A stretch of 64,000 nt of DNA, from contig JASAND010022176.1 of NCBI GenBank assembly GCA_030248195.1, positions 1 to 64,000 of the forward strand, given 5' to 3'. This document shows, piece by piece, positions 60,601 through 64,000 of this stretch. The DNA is from Trissonchulus latispiculum (lineage: Eukaryota > Nematoda > Enoplea > Enoplida > Ironidae). The translations under genes and the position numbers were made by a program. The notes beneath the pieces were generated by a model. That model saw nothing but the letters and a program-made list of their open reading frames with translations, made no database searches and had not been told where the DNA came from. How positions within the stretch are numbered: position 1 is the stretch's first letter; each line of letters begins with the position of its first letter.

Positions 60601-61317
60601 CACCACAAAAATCTGCAACAACATCGTCGGGATCACCTCTTCACCATTTTCTCCAAGAAAAAGTTCAAAAAGCACACATCGCAATCCAAACTGCAAACTC
60701 ACAACTCATAGGAGTTGTGTTGACCTGCCCAAACTGCAACGTACGTGCATAAATGTGCGTAAGATGGGATCCACTAGAAAAACTACCTACGTATGAACGT
60801 ATTTTAAGAAAAATAATATGATGTTTGATTAGCTTAATTTTTGAGAGGGGCATATATATATACATTATATATATATATACGTATGAATACGTATATTATT
60901 AGATATATATTAAATTACACATGTCTACTGTATATACTTACTGGCAACATAAAGCATATGATCCGTATCCTTCCAGTCACTAAAGATGAAAGGAGAGACT
61001 AGGCCACAGCCACAGTTAAGCTGAACCATAATTAATTGTTAAATCCGTTAATTAGCACAACATTCAATTTGACAACCTAATTAACATAAAGGCTAACTAG
61101 ATCGACTCATAAATTCCAAAATTAATAGACATCGCAATCAGATCAGCTGTCACAAACAGTCTAAAATACCAAAACTCTGCTCAACAAAAACATTAATGCC
61201 AGAACTAGAAAACAAAAAACATCTTTTACCTACTTAAAATACATCCAAGATTCCAAGCGTGACAAAGATAGATATTTTAACTCTATCCATTCAAAATTGT
61301 TGGATGGCTCGGGGGAA
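57697..61317 (-). CDS. Unidentified gene, three exon candidates on the minus strand
   Basis: Two consecutive exons agree in phase: 61317-61234 (acceptor TTTCCTCAG, donor AAGTAGGT) and 60979-60942 (donor GTAAGT). Together they read SPEPSNNFEWIELKYL, then SLSRLESWMYFNDWKDTDHM, then LYVA. A possible terminal exon, 57813-57697, reads PGGSRVSKRFSKLWKKQ.. and ends LDCDACIKFV with TAA at 57697-57699. Its phase does not follow directly from 60942, so at least one exon between them is missing or the terminal exon belongs elsewhere. I do not recognise the protein. It would lie upstream of the srGAP-like gene on the same strand. Confidence 0.42.
57814..60941. other. Probable intron or intergenic DNA, nothing else recognised
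   Basis: AT-rich sequence with stop codons in all frames at short intervals. A missing exon of the unidentified minus-strand gene may lie here. Confidence 0.4.
58690..58780 (+). other. Polymerase III B-box-like motif
   Basis: GGTTCGAGTCC (about 58750) is a perfect B-box match, and GGAATCGAACTC (about 58682) is an inverted near-match just upstream. No A box at the right distance and no tRNA fold could be built. Possibly a SINE remnant. Confidence 0.25.
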
Positions 61318-61539
61318 CTGAGGAAAAATTCTTGCCAAGGCAATACGCATATACGTAAAATATAATTCTATGTATATATACGCAAGTAAAATATATACTA
61401 TACACAAGTAAAATATACTGTAACAAAACATCAAAAATATAAAATATATACAATCAAAAAATCAATACTTCTCTCTAGAAGATAGTATAAATATATTTTG
61501 TTAATTTACCTATATATGAAAAATTTTCTATGTATATAT

Positions 61540-61923
61540 TAGGGATGCACCGGGGCCTGGCCCCGGCTCCGGTGGTCAGGCCCCGGCTTCAACCGGGGCC
61601 TGAACTCAGCTAACTTCGTAGAAGTTTTAACTGTCTTTTTACTAGAATTTTGCAACTTTTGACGGCAAAAATGAATAAAAACAAGGAGATTAGTCACTTG
61701 GCTGAACGAAAACTACATTACGTAATATAGCGTTTGTACCAGATTTTCGTGATCGTGACCAGTTAAAATTTTTAAAAATGTGAGCTACTTTCTGCCATTA
61801 AGGCCCCGGCCCCGGTACCGGGGCCGCGATTTGGCCCCGGCCGCACTTTGGCCCCGGCCCCGGTCTTAACCGGGACCGAGAGCTGGCCTCGGCCCCGGTA
61901 GTGGCGGCCCCGGTGCATCTCTA
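61540..61923. mobile_element. hAT-like MITE, GC-palindromic, 384 bp
   Basis: Ends TAGGGATGCACCGGGGCC and GGCCCCGGTGCATCTCTA. Perfect 8-bp flanks GTATATAT (61532-61539 and 61924-61931). The ends iterate GGCCCCGG; the centre is AT-rich. Same family as 50524-50689. Confidence 0.9.
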
Positions 61924-62498
61924 GTATATATATCTAAAATGAAAATGTGGGAATGATGGGAAAATGGAAAGTGTCAAAAGCAGAACCCCGGCAAACAGAC
62001 TAACACATCCTACGTATATATACATATACGTGTGCGTCCTATTTATATATATATATATACCATATATATATATATACCATATAAATTAACAAAAAGTTAA
62101 GTAATATCATGCTTTAGACATCGGAAAGTAGAAAACTGTCTTCTTTAACTCTGCGTTTTCCCTTCTGACACATAATCGCACTAAACGATATAAATATTAT
62201 ACGACTGTGCTAAGCTGATTAGGAACTGCCAAATACTAGAATCCACGATGAATCAAAATCCATACAGGCTGTCTACACTTAAATTAATTAGCACGTTCTG
62301 TAGTATATGAATTATGAAACCACCACTTAAGTACAATAGCCTAGGACAAGCAGTGTGTAATTGTAACTGTGCGCAGAGACGAATATTGTCAAGCCCAAAC
62401 CGATTAGCTCATGTGCACATATATGTCCGGCAATTGCCTGCACTTTGCGGTGAAACGCACTTTGGAGTGTGGGTTGGTGAACAAGTTGAGATGGAAAT

Positions 62499-62911
62499 TA
62501 GAGATGAGCATTTCGGTCCGTCGGCCAGGCCCGGCCCGGGCCGACCTCCATTGGTTCGCGGGCCGGGCCGAGAAATTGTTTAGCTGCGGGCCGGCGCGGG
62601 CCGAAATGGGCCGGATCAACTCTAGGAAGTGTTATAAAATCACTAAAATTAGCTACACATTTAATGATTCTTATTTTATGGCAAAATTTAACATTTCGTA
62701 GCATAATTTAGTCTCTCTATCTTGCATTGAAGCATTTTAAATAATTTTGTTAGTAAAATTTTGGAATTTTTGTTTTGGCGGGCCGGGCCGGGCCGAATTT
62801 TGGAACGTGCCGGGCCGGGCCGAAACATTTTGCCAGCGGGCCGGGCCGAGCAAATCTTGGCGCGGGCCGGGCCGCGCCGGGCCGAAATAATCCGGTCCGT
62901 GCTCATCTCTG
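62499..62911. mobile_element. hAT-like MITE with GGGCCGGGCC arms, 413 bp
   Basis: Ends TAGAGATGAGCA and TGCTCATCTCTG. Perfect 8-bp flanks ATGGAAAT (62491-62498 and 62912-62919). The arms iterate GGGCCGGGCC/GGCCCGGCCC around an AT-rich centre. The terminal TAGRGATG motif is shared with the other two hAT-like MITEs, but the rest differs. Confidence 0.9.
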
Positions 62912-62919
62912 ATGGAAAT

Positions 62920-64000
62920 CGGCATATGACGGCTATCGAATAAATATATATAATGGATTAATGGTCACATAACATGGCGTCTGCACTCAAAAGCTGACCA
63001 GTTCTCATTCAAATGCTAAAAAATTGAGTATATGAATCTGCGCAACTTGTATTAAACAGAAATTTTCATAGAAACGTTACAATTCGAAACGTTTAAACTG
63101 CACAGCTGTTGGTGGAAGCCACAACGAAAAGCCAACAAACAACTTCAAAGTATAAACGTAGTTTTTTTATGAAACTCCAGTAATGGTTAGAAAGCACATC
63201 ATACCTACATGCTTCAAAAAATAAACTACATTCCATGAATAGGTCGGTAAAAAATAGACATTTATAGTGAAACTGACGCCCAATAGAAAAAACCAAGTGT
63301 GTACAGTCACAAATTAATGTAAACTGGACTGTATAAATTGTCAGGCTATAACTTACAACTTATATATCGCTGAATACGAATCTGTGCATTTTTAAAGTAC
63401 GCACATACATACAGGTACGTATATATACGTATTGGAGCAATAATATACACTCAAAAAAGAGCAAATTGTGGATGCCGCGCAAGTACTTACGATGAGTACT
63501 TACGACCTGCAGATTAATGTCATACTTTCATTTCATTGCATTTCTATATGTGTGCAAAAAATTATATATTGGGCCGGGCACGCGATTCTAAAAATCATTT
63601 GCTCGATTTTTACATGATCTGATGAAGATAGAAGTTCAGCGTTGCAATAGTGTAGCGATTGGTATATAGTCCACTCGCAAGTAATTGGACCTGGTCACTG
63701 TGTCAGTTCGGGTTTCTTTTTTGGACTTGCGGACCAAGCGGCGCTGATTTACCATATTTGAAAATGTTTGCTTCTACATATAGTGAGTGAAACATTAAAT
63801 ATATATATATATATATGCCGCAGGGTCAAGAATATCAAGTAAAGTAAATAATCCATCGCTGAACCTCACTGTACGCATGGATCCAAATCCCACATGATGA
63901 TATAAAAACGGATGTGTCTGGTGTCAACGGATCAGTCGATAAATAGTATAAAAAACCTCAACGATCCAGACCCCAATTTGGACAGGGCTATGAGTAACAT
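62920..64000. other. No feature seen at the window end
   Basis: AT-rich sequence with short TA runs. No exon, RNA gene or element with clear ends could be supported. Confidence 0.5.

Overview
The window is intron-rich, AT-rich nuclear DNA from an animal. It carries two recognisable metazoan genes split into many small exons with conserved splice phases (a hormone-sensitive lipase and an F-BAR/RhoGAP protein of the srGAP family), plus a small mitochondrial-type gene. Nothing looks bacterial. The phylum cannot be fixed from the sequence; an early-branching or soft-bodied invertebrate such as a sponge or cnidarian is only a guess from the compact genes and the very dense non-autonomous DNA transposons.

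Layout: 1-2340 is a patchwork of G- and C-homopolymer-rich repeats. 2655-13010 is a mobile-element landing zone built from elements that begin and end with TTAAGG(T/G)GG, including a 7.28-kb block (4215-11496) bounded by matching inverted ends. 13787-18658 (+) is the hormone-sensitive lipase gene (8 exons, about 571 aa). A nested inverted-repeat element follows (18.7-19.2 kb). 20245-20829 (-) is a two-exon oxidoreductase-like (OXLD1-type) gene facing the lipase tail to tail. 23656-52689 (-) is the srGAP-like gene (19 exons mapped, 1457 codons plus an unlocated first exon). The linked frame has no stop and lacks a recognisable SH3 domain. Its introns hold most of the repeats in the window. 57697-61317 (-) contains exons of an unidentified gene. 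61.5-62.9 kb carries two hAT-like MITEs with perfect 8-bp target duplications.

The most unusual content is non-coding. A composite repeat family is present as two nearly identical copies (33135-36202 and 45141-48403) and one diverged copy in reverse orientation (54146-56918). Each has the same module order: a terminal hairpin, a core with a TATA-like motif, a tandem array of about 149 or 155 bp monomers, then a foldback module with long inverted arms. The second copy sits between two near-identical 1.2-kb direct repeats (43887-45113 and 48436-49662, period 4549 bp). A second theme is a set of foldback elements with PIF/Harbinger-like ends whose interiors are degenerate iterations of one short word, a different word in each element.

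The genes do not form a pathway: lipid-droplet lipolysis, a putative mitochondrial factor, and actin/membrane remodelling by Rho-family GTPase control are simply neighbours. All exon models are by eye from translation, splice signals and phase agreement; no transcript evidence was available.
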